Source of the DNA: CAZSDU01 sp964429135
GTDB taxonomy: Bacteria > Bacteroidota > Bacteroidia > Bacteroidales > FEN-979
Direction of reading: 5' to 3'
NCBI GenBank assembly: GCA_964429135.1
Contig: CAYSAU010000007.1
Location: 1 to 64,000, forward strand
Length of the DNA: 64,000 nucleotides
This document shows, piece after piece, positions 1 to 8,883 of this stretch. Every line of letters starts with the position of its first letter. The first letter of the stretch is position 1. The notes beneath the pieces are model-generated. The model did not search any database and had not been told where the DNA came from. It saw nothing but the letters and a program-made list of their open reading frames with translations. Position numbers and translations under genes: made by a program.

Positions 1-41
1 GACAAAACAAATTCCCAGTTTGCCATTTCACATTTGTCTTG

Positions 42-115
42 TAGCGGGGACGAGAATTGAACTCGTGACCTCCGGGTTATGAATCCGACGCTCTAACCAT
101 CTGAGCTACCCCGCC
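42..115 (-). tRNA. tRNA-Met (CAT anticodon)
   Basis: The reverse strand folds into a complete cloverleaf. The acceptor stem is GGCGGGG/CCCCGCT with a G-U closing pair, the D arm is GCTC/GAGC, the anticodon loop is TTCATAA with anticodon CAT, and the T arm is ACGAG/CTCGT around TTCAATT. The anticodon stem has an A-C apposition at 31-39. CCA is not encoded. It lacks the initiator-type C1-A72 mismatch, so elongator Met is more likely than fMet; a lysidine-modified Ile tRNA cannot be excluded by eye. Confidence 0.9.
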
Positions 116-149
116 AGCTTAAAGTTGATCCCGATGTGTTTGGGGAGTG

Positions 150-179
150 CAAAAATAAGTAATTTTCAGAAACCTTCAA
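150..179 (-). promoter_or_regulatory. Promoter of tRNA-Met
   Basis: Read on the minus strand, TTG (177-179) is followed by a 19-nt spacer and TATTTTTG (150-157). This fits the Bacteroidetes housekeeping promoter TTG/TAnnTTTG. It would start transcription about 25-30 nt upstream of the tRNA. Confidence 0.6.
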
Positions 180-309
180 CTATTCTTAAGAACATCGGAA
201 TGATTTCTTTCCCAGTACAGGGAAGATATAGGATGATTAACTGGAATATGAATTGAAAAGCCCATCTCAAATCGACTTCAATACGACAGGCTTTGAGAAT
301 TTTTCGGAA

Positions 310-1494
310 CTACACCCCAACGGGATTATTGTATTCATGAATGATTTCACAATAACGATGATAAACATCATCGGCTAAGGTTTCCCAATTTCGGTAGATT
401 GATTTTCGTGCACCTTCGCCAGCAAGCCTGATGGTCTCAGGATATTTCATCAAGTCTGAAATCAGGTTAGCCAGAGCTTCCGGGCTGTTTTCTACGAGAA
501 ACCCATTTACCTTATCGGTAATTCCTTCTGCAGCTGAACTGCCTTTCACCAGGATTGAGGGGACGTCAAAGGCTGCGGCTTCCTGAATGACCAAAGGGGA
601 ATTGTCGTAGATGGATGGAAAAACAAATAAATCGGCTGATGCATAGATATAACTGAGGATGTGGCGGTCGCTAATCAGACCGAGAAATTTAACCTCATCC
701 TTAAGCCCTGATTGCCTGACTATCTTTTTCATTTCCTTGTATGCATATCCTTCGCCTACAAAGATCATTTTAAATGATTCATTTTTGTTTTTTAGCTGGG
801 ATAAACCTTCTAGTATCATACCGACATTCTTCTCCCATCTGTGCTGCCCAACAAATAAAAGAACAAAGTCATTGGCATCAAAACCCGTAATTCCCAGTCC
901 CTTTTTCCGGAATTTTAATTTCTTGGGGACAGAAGGAATTTCCATATCCGTCCCATTGGGCATGATCTCATATTTCCCATCATATCCGTATTCTCTTAAG
1001 GTTGCTCCCGTGGACTTGTTGGGAACCCAGACAACATTAGCAGTCATATAGAAGTCGAGCGTCATGTTCATCAGGAATTCAACAAAAAGATCGTTGTTCA
1101 GTACTTTTTTAAAATCCTCCCTGTATTTTGAATGAAATGTTGCGACCAAAGGAACATCAAGGGTTCTTGCTAATTTATGCGCAAGCTGACCGCTGATAAA
1201 AGGACTGTGGGCATGAAGGATGTCGAAACTGCTTTTTTTTAGTTTCTTTTTAAATTGAACGTCAATCAAAGGCAACCCGATCCGGTAAGGGTTCATTCCG
1301 GGAATCAATACCGATTTAAACCGATGGACCTTGTAATTTTCATCATCATCGTAATCACTTACTTTTGGAGCGACAAGGGCGGTTTTCCCATATTTTTCAT
1401 TGAGCCAGTGTGCATAATTATGTGCGGTCATCCCGACTCCGTCCATAATCGGAAAATATGCATCCGTAAATTGACAGGTGGCAATCTTCATCAT
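310..1494 (-). CDS. Glycosyltransferase family 4 (GT-B fold)
   Basis: A 394-residue protein with a two-Rossmann GT-B layout. The N-terminal half has the acceptor-side glycine loop (GVGMTAHN, about 19-26) and HAHSP (94-98). The C-terminal half opens with VGQHRWEKN (215-223), the usual start of the nucleotide-sugar domain in GT4 enzymes. It continues with a region where the family carries an E-x7-E motif; here the first acidic position reads D/N (SIYDNSPLVIQEA), followed by a conserved Glu. The family transfers hexoses from NDP-sugars to lipids or glycans, and close relatives include glycolipid mannosyl/glucosyltransferases. The donor and acceptor cannot be told. The protein appears cytoplasmic or membrane-peripheral, with no transmembrane segment. 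It stands alone, and ATG-ATG gives two nearly equivalent starts. Confidence 0.85.
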   Translation of the reverse strand: MMKIATCQFTDAYFPIMDGVGMTAHNYAHWLNEKYGKTALVAPKVSDYDDDENYKVHRFKSVLIPGMNPYRIGLPLIDVQFKKKLKKSSFDILHAHSPFISGQLAHKLARTLDVPLVATFHSKYREDFKKVLNNDLFVEFLMNMTLDFYMTANVVWVPNKSTGATLREYGYDGKYEIMPNGTDMEIPSVPKKLKFRKKGLGITGFDANDFVLLFVGQHRWEKNVGMILEGLSQLKNKNESFKMIFVGEGYAYKEMKKIVRQSGLKDEVKFLGLISDRHILSYIYASADLFVFPSIYDNSPLVIQEAAAFDVPSILVKGSSAAEGITDKVNGFLVENSPEALANLISDLMKYPETIRLAGEGARKSIYRNWETLADDVYHRYCEIIHEYNNPVGV

Positions 1495-1579
1495 ACCGAA
1501 TTTTTATACAAATATCGGTATCAGTATTTAATAATTTATGGACTTAATGATTTGTTAATGAAGAATTAACTCAAATGAA

Positions 1580-2938
1580 TTACCCTATCCAGATGGTCTT
1601 CTGATTAACGAATTCTCGGATGCCAGGAAGTCCGAGTTCCCGGCCATAACCTGATTTATTAATCCCCCCGAAGGGAAGTCGGGGATCTGATTTGGTCATT
1701 CCGTTCACAAACATGGCTCCGGTATTGATCTTCCGGGCAAGGGTTTCACCGCGGTCAAGATCGCGGGTCCAAACACAACCTCCCAGCCCAAAGTTGGTAT
1801 CATTAGCCGCACTGATAGCATCCTCTTCATTGCCAACCCGTATCACTGCGATCACAGGGCCGAAGGTTTCCTGATCATGAACCAGCATTCCTTTCCTGAC
1901 ATTATCCAGGATGGTTGGCTCAAAATAACAGCCTGGATGATCAGGACGTTTGCCACCGATTACAAGCTTCGCCCCTTGAGCAATGGATTCATTGACCTGC
2001 CTTTCGATATCATCGACCAGATCGGGACGGGCCAGGGGACCGACCTGAGTTCCGGGATCCATAGGGTCTCCCGTCTTCAGTCCAGCCATCAGAATCTTTA
2101 CGCGATGAACAAATTCATCAGCTACTTTTTCTATAACGATAAACCTTTTCGCGGCAATACAACTTTGCCCCTGGTTGATCATCCTGGCTGTAACAGCTGT
2201 CCTGGCAGCCATTTCAAGATCGGCATTCTCAAGAATGATAAAGGGATCAGACCCGCCCAATTCCAGAAGGCTTTTTTTAATGTGTTTTCCAGCCAGAGAA
2301 GCTACCTGACTGCCTGCTGCTTCACTCCCGGTCAATGATACCGCTTTAACCAAAAGATGGGTGATGACCGGCTCAACCTGAGAAGACGGGATCATCAGGG
2401 TACGGAACAGATCGGATGGAAATCCTGCTTCAATAAAAATGTTTTCGATTGCCAGGGCACAGCCGGGTACATTGGAGGCATGTTTTAGCAATGCGGCATT
2501 GCCAGCCATCAGCGTGGGTGCAGAAAAACGAAAAACCTGCCAGAAAGGAAAATTCCAGGGCATGACTGCAAGGATAACCCCTAGGGGTTGAAAAGAAACA
2601 AAGCTCTTTCCGGCATCAGAAGGGATAATCTCATCAGCCAGCATACATTCAGCTTGTTTGGCATAGAAATCACAGACCAAGGCGCATTTTTCGATTTCTG
2701 CCTCTGATTCCCTGATGATCTTACCCATCTCAAGGGTCATCAGTTTAGCCAGCTCTGATTTACGGTTACGCAATATCTGTGCGGCTTTCCTGAACAAATC
2801 TCCGCGATGTTCAAAGGAAGTTTCTTTCCACGAAAGCCAGGTCTGATGAACCGATTCGATAATCTGCCTGACTTCCTTTTCCGAATGCTCCGTATACTCA
2901 CGGATTATCTGCATATTCACCGGATTAATGCTTCTCAT
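1580..2938 (-). CDS. Aldehyde dehydrogenase, succinate-semialdehyde dehydrogenase-like
   Basis: A 452-residue NAD(P)+-dependent aldehyde dehydrogenase. Visible landmarks are PWNFPFW (127-133), the catalytic Glu in LELGG (E226), the nucleophilic Cys in GQSC (C260) and the ETFGPV motif near the C-terminus. The length and the short N-terminus match the short succinate-semialdehyde dehydrogenase (GabD/Sad-like) branch, which oxidises succinate semialdehyde or similar aldehydes to acids. Exact substrate and cofactor are not readable from these motifs. No GABA transaminase or partner gene adjoins it, so a role in detoxifying aldehydes is equally possible. Confidence 0.88.
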   Translation of the reverse strand: MRSINPVNMQIIREYTEHSEKEVRQIIESVHQTWLSWKETSFEHRGDLFRKAAQILRNRKSELAKLMTLEMGKIIRESEAEIEKCALVCDFYAKQAECMLADEIIPSDAGKSFVSFQPLGVILAVMPWNFPFWQVFRFSAPTLMAGNAALLKHASNVPGCALAIENIFIEAGFPSDLFRTLMIPSSQVEPVITHLLVKAVSLTGSEAAGSQVASLAGKHIKKSLLELGGSDPFIILENADLEMAARTAVTARMINQGQSCIAAKRFIVIEKVADEFVHRVKILMAGLKTGDPMDPGTQVGPLARPDLVDDIERQVNESIAQGAKLVIGGKRPDHPGCYFEPTILDNVRKGMLVHDQETFGPVIAVIRVGNEEDAISAANDTNFGLGGCVWTRDLDRGETLARKINTGAMFVNGMTKSDPRLPFGGINKSGYGRELGLPGIREFVNQKTIWIG

Positions 2939-2982
2939 AATACCTAGGATTAATTCTATATTCTTATTTTAACTCTTAATTC

Positions 2983-5808
2983 CTAATTTTTCATTTTTAA
3001 TTTTTCCTTCAAATAATATCCCGTATATGATCCTTCATATTGTGCCAGTCCTTCCGGGGTGCCTTCATAAACCACGTTTCCTCCAGTATCACCACCTTCT
3101 TTACCCAGATCGATAACCCAGTCAGCACATTTGATCACTTCGGGGTTGTGCTCAATCACCACTATCGTGTGACCATTAACCATCAGAGAAGCTAAGGAAA
3201 CAAGCAGTTTATGGATGTCGTGAAAATGCAATCCTGTGGTTGGTTCATCAAAAATAAAAAGGCTTGCTTTTTCACTATTCCCTTTCGACAGGAAAAAAGC
3301 CAGTTTGATCCGCTGGGCTTCACCCCCTGACAGGGTGGAAGAGGACTGCCCCAAGCGGAGATATCCAAGTCCCACATCCTGCAATGGTTTTAACTTCTGC
3401 AGTATCCGTTTTTCATGTGCGCCGGGTTTCGATTCATGATCAAAAAACGCCATGGCCTCATCCACGGTCATGTTCAGGATATCGACAATGGTCTTCTCCC
3501 TGAATTTCACATCCAGCACTTCTTCCCTGAACCGTTTTCCCTTGCAACTATCGCAGGTCAGAAAGAGATCTGCCATGAACTGCATTTCGATTTTTACTAC
3601 ACCTTCTCCTTCACATTCTTCGCATCGTCCGCCCTCGATATTAAAGGAAAAAAATCCGGGTTTATACCCCCTTACTTTCGACAATTGCTGTTCAGCGAAC
3701 AAGGTACGTATCTCATCAAAAGCCTTGATGTAAGTGGCAGGATTGGATCTTGTGGACCGTCCAATCGGATTCTGGTCAACCATTTCGACATTACCGATAC
3801 GATGAATATCGCCATCAAGCCGGTCAAATTTCCCGGTTCTTTCCCCGTATCCACCGTACAGCTTTTTCAGGGCAGGGTATAGGATGCGTCTGACCAGTGA
3901 TGTTTTACCGGAACCACTCACGCCGGTTATAACTGTTAGAATATGCAAGGGAATTTTTACCGTGATGTTCTTGAGGTTGTTTTCTCTGGCACCTTTGATT
4001 TCTATGTATTCCTTCCATTTCCTCCTAACGGAAGGAAGTGGTATCTGCAGTTGATGACCCAGGTATTTTCCGGTAAGGCTAAGCTGATCCTTCATCAGGT
4101 CAGCATATTTACCCTGAAATATGATTTCTCCTCCATGACTGCCTGCCAGCGGTCCGATATCAATAACCTGGTCTGCTGCCCGGATGATCTCTTCTTCGTG
4201 TTCCACGACAATAACGGTATTTCCGACATCACGAAGTCGGCATAAAACTTCAATAAGTCGACGGGTATCCCGGGGATGCAAACCGATACTGGGTTCGTCA
4301 AGTATATACATCGAACCAACCAGACTACTGCCCAGTGCTGTGGCGAGGTTGATGCGTTGTGATTCACCACCCGAAAGGGTGGACGACAGACGATTCAGGG
4401 TAAGATAACCAAGACCGACATCATTCAGCACATCAAGCCGGTTTTTAATCTCTGTCAGCAACCTTCGGCTTATGGTTTGTTCTTCATTGTTTAATTTCAG
4501 GTTGTGGAAGAATAAGGTTAATTCAGAAATAGGCATCAACACAAGATCACTGATTGATTTCTCATGGATCCTGACGTAATTTGCATCTTTTCGTAAACGG
4601 GTTCCCTTACATTCCGGACATACCGTCTTTCCCCTGTAGCGGGACATCATCACACGGTATTGGATTTTGTAATTCTGACTTTCAACATATTCGAAAAATT
4701 TGTTCAAACCCTTGAAGAATTCGTTTCCGGTCCAAAGCAGTTCTTTTTGTGAAGGACTAAGTTCGAAAAATGGTTTGTGAATAGGGAATTCAAATTGATG
4801 CGCATGAAGGATCAATTCCTGTTTCCATTCTCCCATTTTTTCTCCTTTCCAGCAGGCAATAGCATCCTCATAAATAGAAAGGTGCTTGTTGGGAATAACC
4901 AGATCTTCATCGATGCCGATCACACTGCCGAATCCTTCGCAGGTTTTACAGGCACCGTAAGGATTGTTAAAACTGAAAAGGTTTTCTGAAGGTTCTTCGA
5001 AAATGATTCCGTCAGCTTCAAATTTATTGGAGTAGGTTCTTCTGATTTTAGCTCCCGAGATCATTTCAACCATGCAACTCCCACTGGATTCGAAGAAGGC
5101 AATTTGGACAGAATCCGCTATCCTTCCTGGCAGATCCAGATCCTGATGCTGAACAGAAAAGCGGTCAACCAAAATAAAAAACTGACTGAAAGCAGGAATG
5201 TCTTCGGTATCTATCTCATCCAGATGCAGGATTTGCTCATCCAGCATGATTCGCGAAAACCCTTGTTGCATCAATACCTGGCATTTCTGCCTGAGGTTGC
5301 CTTCCATGGTTTTTATTTCAAGTGGGGCAAAAATGCTGACCGGAGTATCTTCGGCCAAACTCATAATGGCATCCACCACATCAGTAACACTATCGCGTCT
5401 GACAACCTCAGCGGATAAAGGTGAAATGGTTCTCCCTATCCTGGCAAAAAGCAGTTTAAGGTACTCATAAATTTCTGTGGATGTGCCAACCGTGGATCGT
5501 GGATTAAGCGTGTTGACCCGCTGTTCTATGGCAATGGCCGGAGCAATGCCAGTGATACTGTCTACTTCAGGCTTGCTCATTCTCCCTAAAAACTGACGTG
5601 CATAAGCACTGAGGCTTTCCACATAACGCCTCTGTCCCTCGGCATACAAGGTATCAAAAGCCAGGGAAGATTTTCCAGACCCCGACAAACCGGTAATAAC
5701 CACGAATTTGTTTCGCGGAATGGCCAGGTTGATATTTTTCAGGTTATTGACCCGCGCTCCTTTAATGATAATATAATTCCTGGGATCTTGCGTTTCAGCA
5801 TTAATCAT
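2983..5808 (-). CDS. uvrA: UvrABC excinuclease subunit A
   Basis: A 941-residue ATPase that finds bulky DNA lesions and loads UvrB in nucleotide excision repair. It shows two ABC ATPase modules: Walker A GLSGSGKSSLA near the N-terminus and GVSGSGKTSLV in the second half, with LSGGESQR and LSGGEAQR signatures. The zinc-binding CxxC pairs are present (CKTCEG with CPECKG in module I, CEECEG with CDSCKG in module II). An upstream in-frame ATG at 5901 would add 31 unrelated residues. I chose the ATG at 5808 because it gives the usual family length and starts just before the conserved region. The gene is divergent from the ECF sigma gene. Confidence 0.95.
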   Translation of the reverse strand: MINAETQDPRNYIIIKGARVNNLKNINLAIPRNKFVVITGLSGSGKSSLAFDTLYAEGQRRYVESLSAYARQFLGRMSKPEVDSITGIAPAIAIEQRVNTLNPRSTVGTSTEIYEYLKLLFARIGRTISPLSAEVVRRDSVTDVVDAIMSLAEDTPVSIFAPLEIKTMEGNLRQKCQVLMQQGFSRIMLDEQILHLDEIDTEDIPAFSQFFILVDRFSVQHQDLDLPGRIADSVQIAFFESSGSCMVEMISGAKIRRTYSNKFEADGIIFEEPSENLFSFNNPYGACKTCEGFGSVIGIDEDLVIPNKHLSIYEDAIACWKGEKMGEWKQELILHAHQFEFPIHKPFFELSPSQKELLWTGNEFFKGLNKFFEYVESQNYKIQYRVMMSRYRGKTVCPECKGTRLRKDANYVRIHEKSISDLVLMPISELTLFFHNLKLNNEEQTISRRLLTEIKNRLDVLNDVGLGYLTLNRLSSTLSGGESQRINLATALGSSLVGSMYILDEPSIGLHPRDTRRLIEVLCRLRDVGNTVIVVEHEEEIIRAADQVIDIGPLAGSHGGEIIFQGKYADLMKDQLSLTGKYLGHQLQIPLPSVRRKWKEYIEIKGARENNLKNITVKIPLHILTVITGVSGSGKTSLVRRILYPALKKLYGGYGERTGKFDRLDGDIHRIGNVEMVDQNPIGRSTRSNPATYIKAFDEIRTLFAEQQLSKVRGYKPGFFSFNIEGGRCEECEGEGVVKIEMQFMADLFLTCDSCKGKRFREEVLDVKFREKTIVDILNMTVDEAMAFFDHESKPGAHEKRILQKLKPLQDVGLGYLRLGQSSSTLSGGEAQRIKLAFFLSKGNSEKASLFIFDEPTTGLHFHDIHKLLVSLASLMVNGHTIVVIEHNPEVIKCADWVIDLGKEGGDTGGNVVYEGTPEGLAQYEGSYTGYYLKEKLKMKN

Positions 5809-5852
5809 AGCATTCTTCAGACATGCAAAAACAACAAAATTATAAAGAAAAC

Positions 5853-5882
5853 TTGCTTTTTTATTTTTTTTATTTACATTTG
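5853..5882 (+). promoter_or_regulatory. Promoter of ECF sigma gene
   Basis: TTG (5853-5855), a 19-nt spacer and TACATTTG (5875-5882) match the Bacteroidetes housekeeping promoter. The predicted start near 5889 leaves a leader of roughly 120 nt before the ATG at 6010. A weaker TAATTTTG on the minus strand (5835-5842) could serve uvrA. Confidence 0.55.
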
Positions 5883-6009
5883 TGCAACTAAAATAAGGCA
5901 ATTACGTACTAATTGGTAAATCGCGCAATATTTTTACCCCTTGCGCATAACATATAGGAGGGAATATATAGGCTGATATCTACTCTTTTTGACTAAAAAA
6001 GGAGAACCA

Positions 6010-6594
6010 ATGCAAGCCCAAGTCATGACAGACCAGGAGCTGATTGGCAGGTATATAGCCGGTCATCAATCCGCCCTCGAAAAATTAATCTTTCGGCACA
6101 AGAACCGTGTTTTCGCTTATATCCTTATGGTAGTTAAAGATAAGGATTTGGCAGAAGACCTTTTTCAGGACACTTTCATTAAGGTGATCAATACTTTCCG
6201 TTCCGGTCAGTATAAAGAAGAAGGTAAATTTATCCAATGGGTCATGCGGATCGCCCATAACCTGATCATTGATTATTTCCGAAAAGCTAAGCGGATTCCC
6301 ATCATCGACAACAGAGATGATTTCGATATCTTTGATAAAATCAGGATTCCGGTAGAATCAGTGGAAGAACTAATGATCACTGAGCAGATTCATAAGGATG
6401 TGAAAAAGCTAATCGATTACTTGCCTGAAGAGCAAAAGGAAGTATTGGTGATGCGTCATTATGGCGACATGAGTTTCAAGGATATTGCCGAGGTGACCAA
6501 TGTGAGCATCAATACTGCCCTGGGCCGTATGCGCTATGCCCTGATCAATCTCCGTAAATTGGTCAAAGAGAATAATGTGATACTGTCGGTTTGA
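6010..6594 (+). CDS. RNA polymerase sigma factor, ECF (sigma-70 family)
   Basis: A 194-residue ECF-type sigma factor. The N-terminal part holds sigma region 2 (core binding and -10 recognition, around DLAEDLFQDTFIKV and the WVMRIAHNLIIDYFRK helix). The C-terminal part holds sigma region 4 with the helix-turn-helix (MSFKDIAEVTNVSINTALGR). A TTG start 21 nt upstream is possible, but the ATG at 6010 is preceded by GGAGAA at good distance, so it is preferred. No anti-sigma factor follows, unlike FecI/FecR or typical RpoE loci, so control may be transcriptional or by a distant partner. A small protein gene lies about 100 nt downstream. Confidence 0.9.
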   Translation: MQAQVMTDQELIGRYIAGHQSALEKLIFRHKNRVFAYILMVVKDKDLAEDLFQDTFIKVINTFRSGQYKEEGKFIQWVMRIAHNLIIDYFRKAKRIPIIDNRDDFDIFDKIRIPVESVEELMITEQIHKDVKKLIDYLPEEQKEVLVMRHYGDMSFKDIAEVTNVSINTALGRMRYALINLRKLVKENNVILSV

Positions 6595-6700
6595 GGTAAG
6601 CAAGGTATAGCCAAATAATGGCGAAATTATTTTTCCACTTCTAAAATATTGGGAAAAATATCTCGTTTCATAGGTATGAATAAAATTTCAAACCAATATT

Positions 6701-6886
6701 ATGCCTATGAAGCGAGCTGCTACTATTTATTCTTTGATTTCAAAGGAAAATTCTTCTCATGATAAGAGGAAAAAAATTGAAACCGGTCCTAGCGCATCGG
6801 TAATCCGGAACATCCTGAATTATTCAAAAGCACTCACCGTGCTGCATACAAAAGATGCTGGAATGATTCACCTGGTGTTGAATTAA
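6701..6886 (+). CDS. Small protein of unknown function (61 aa)
   Basis: A 61-residue reading frame on the same strand as the ECF sigma gene, ending directly at a strong intrinsic terminator, which supports it being a real gene. The N-terminal half is basic and polar. The C-terminal half (NILNYSKALTVLHTKDAG) looks like a short amphipathic helix followed by beta strand. I recall similar short proteins with an N-Y-S-K-A/S-L core in Bacteroidales genomes, but cannot verify this here. No function is assigned. The start could also be the second ATG two codons downstream. Confidence 0.55.
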   Translation: MPMKRAATIYSLISKENSSHDKRKKIETGPSASVIRNILNYSKALTVLHTKDAGMIHLVLN

Positions 6887-6919
6887 AAAAAAATCCCGGG
6901 AAATCGGGATTTTTTTTTT
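6885..6919. terminator. Bidirectional intrinsic terminator
   Basis: An A-tract, the GC stem TCCCG/CGGGA with a 6-nt loop, and a T-tract of nine. Because it has A's on one side and T's on the other, it can end transcription from the small plus-strand gene and from rplS on the minus strand. Confidence 0.85.
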
Positions 6920-7283
6920 ATTTACGTTCTTCCTTGATACGGGCTTTCTTACCTTGTAATCCACGGAGGTAGAAAATACGCGCTCTTCTTACAACGCCAT
7001 GTTTGTTGACTTCGATCTTCTCTATAAAAGGAGAAGTGGCTGGAAATATTCTTTCAACACCAATATTGCCGGATATTTTTCTGACCGTAAAAGTTTCGTT
7101 CATTCCTTTGCCTGATCGCTGAATCACAACCCCCTGGAAAGTCTGAATACGCTCCTTGTTCCCCTCTTTAATTTTATAATGGACAGTGACGGTATCTCCT
7201 GCTTTGAACTGGGGAAATTCTTTCTTCGTAATAATGGATTCCTCCACAAAGCTGATAATCTCTCCTTTATTCATGACTTTCAA
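6918..7283 (-). CDS. rplS: Ribosomal protein L19
   Basis: A 121-residue protein of the 50S subunit, located at the 30S-50S interface. It contains the family core FKAGDTVTVHYKIKEGNKER, the QTFQGVVI stretch and the C-terminal VRRARIFYLR region. Length is standard. It follows trmD, an arrangement conserved widely (trmD-rplS), and may be the last gene of the long minus-strand transcript or have its own promoter in the 97-nt gap (a TAAATTTG lies at 7314-7321 on the minus strand but has no good -33 match). Confidence 0.95.
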   Translation of the reverse strand: MKVMNKGEIISFVEESIITKKEFPQFKAGDTVTVHYKIKEGNKERIQTFQGVVIQRSGKGMNETFTVRKISGNIGVERIFPATSPFIEKIEVNKHGVVRRARIFYLRGLQGKKARIKEERK

Positions 7284-7380
7284 AAGTTAAACGGGTTTGC
7301 ACTAAAAAGGCTGCAAATTTACAAATTTTTTCAACAAAATAAAACTTTCCGGGAAATTTTATCAGATCGGCATGCCTGAC

Positions 7381-8055
7381 TTATTTCAGCATATCCGGCC
7401 GACGTTGACGGGTACGCTCAAGGGATTGTTCCAGCCTCCATTTTGCAATTTCCTTTTCATTCCCAGACAAAAGGATTTCAGGAACCTTATATCCCCTGAA
7501 ATCAGCCGGACGAGTGTACTCCGGAGGCGATAATAAACCATCCTGATAGGAATCGGAAAGCGCTGAAGTTTCATCGTTCAGAACCCCGGGAATCAGCCGT
7601 ACGATCGTATCGGTAAGTATGACAGCAGCCATTTCACCCCCTGATAGAACATAATTCCCGATGGAAATTTCCCGGGTGATGTAATGCTGACGTATCCGTT
7701 CATCAATACCTTTGTAATGCCCGCAGAGAAAAATCATGTTTTTTTTCAGTGAAAGCTGGTTGGCAAGCTGCTGATCCAGTAATTCCCCGTCAGGACTCAG
7801 GTAAATGATTTCATCATAAACCTTTTTTGTTTGTAAGTCTTCAATACCACTGACCACTGGTTCCGTCATCATCACCATCCCGGCACCTCCGCCATAGGGA
7901 TAATCGTCCACATTTTTATGTTTTCCCTTTGACCAGTCACGGATATTGAAAAGATTGATTTGAACCAGTCCCTTTTCTACAGCTCTTTTGATGATGGAAT
8001 GTTGAAAAGGTCCGTCAAACATCTCAGGAAACAAGGTCAAAATATCAATCTGCAT
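7381..8055 (-). CDS. trmD: tRNA (guanine-N1)-methyltransferase TrmD
   Basis: A 224-residue SPOUT-class methyltransferase that places m1G at position 37 of tRNAs reading CNN codons, preventing +1 frameshifts. The start MQIDILTLFPEMF, the YGGGAGMVM motif and the trefoil-knot SAM site (NYVLSGGEMAA, about 135-145) are clear. It sits between an MBL hydrolase gene and rplS. Confidence 0.95.
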   Translation of the reverse strand: MQIDILTLFPEMFDGPFQHSIIKRAVEKGLVQINLFNIRDWSKGKHKNVDDYPYGGGAGMVMMTEPVVSGIEDLQTKKVYDEIIYLSPDGELLDQQLANQLSLKKNMIFLCGHYKGIDERIRQHYITREISIGNYVLSGGEMAAVILTDTIVRLIPGVLNDETSALSDSYQDGLLSPPEYTRPADFRGYKVPEILLSGNEKEIAKWRLEQSLERTRQRRPDMLK

Positions 8056-8097
8056 CTTTTAAGGTTTTATAGATCAATGCATGCATGCAGGAATGCA

Positions 8098-8883
8098 TTA
8101 AATTATAATTTTCAACCCGTCATAGGCCAGGCGGATGAAGTCCGGTAAACGACTGTTTACTTCATCATGAAGCCCCACAAAATGGCTCAAATGGGTCAGG
8201 TAAGCAGCTTCAGGCCTGAGTTCAGTAAGGATATGAACGGCTTCACCAACAGAAAAATGCGAAACATGCTTTGAGTTTCTTAAAGCATTCAATACGATGA
8301 CCTTTGATCCCCTGATCTTGTCCATTTCCTCCGGAGGGATATAGCTGGCATCGGTGATGTAAGTGAAGTCGCCGATCCTGAACCCCATAACTGGCAGTTT
8401 TTCATGCATTACCATGATGGGAGTGAATACAATTCCCTGGATACTGAAAGGAGCATCCGTGATGGGGTGTATGGTCAGTTGTGGTGCACCAAAATAGCGG
8501 GATTCCGAGAAGATGTAGGGGAATTCAATCTGTATGGTCTCCATCACCCTTGCTGTGCCATAGATATCTATTTTCTTATTCAGGACATAATTGAATGCTC
8601 TGACATCATCGAGCCCAGCAATATGATCACGATGTTCATGCGTGAAAATTACAGCATCGAGGTTGGATACATTTTCACGCAGCATCTGTATTCTGAAATC
8701 AGGGCCACAATCAATGACAAAGGTTTTTCCACTGACTTCGATCATAATCGAGGTGCGTAAACGTTTATCATGAGGATCGGGGGAAATACATACAGGGCAA
8801 TCGCAAGTAATAACAGGTACACCGATAGAAGTTCCTGTCCCTAGAAAGGTAATGCATAATTCGTTTGTTGGAGTACTTTTCAT
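8098..8883 (-). CDS. MBL-fold metallohydrolase, PhnP-like
   Basis: A 261-residue metallo-beta-lactamase-fold hydrolase. It has the GTGTSIGVPV start strand, a Cys cluster CDCPVC (as in PhnP-type proteins, where it binds structural zinc), the metal motif HEHRDH, and a later aspartate (ITDAS) and histidine (LTHLSHF) as further ligands. PhnP-like enzymes hydrolyse cyclic phosphodiesters. No phosphonate genes are near, so the substrate is unknown. The gene overlaps the ribF stop/start by one base, indicating cotranscription. Confidence 0.85.
   Translation of the reverse strand: MKSTPTNELCITFLGTGTSIGVPVITCDCPVCISPDPHDKRLRTSIMIEVSGKTFVIDCGPDFRIQMLRENVSNLDAVIFTHEHRDHIAGLDDVRAFNYVLNKKIDIYGTARVMETIQIEFPYIFSESRYFGAPQLTIHPITDAPFSIQGIVFTPIMVMHEKLPVMGFRIGDFTYITDASYIPPEEMDKIRGSKVIVLNALRNSKHVSHFSVGEAVHILTELRPEAAYLTHLSHFVGLHDEVNSRLPDFIRLAYDGLKIII

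Noticed and set aside
659..1051. Plus-strand reading frame within the GT4 gene
   Set aside because: A shadow of the real minus-strand gene, with no recognisable features; the same applies to the many other antisense frames.
5809..5901. N-terminal extension of UvrA by 31 residues
   Set aside because: The extra residues do not look like UvrA, and the internal ATG gives the standard length and start; the extension also covers the likely leader.
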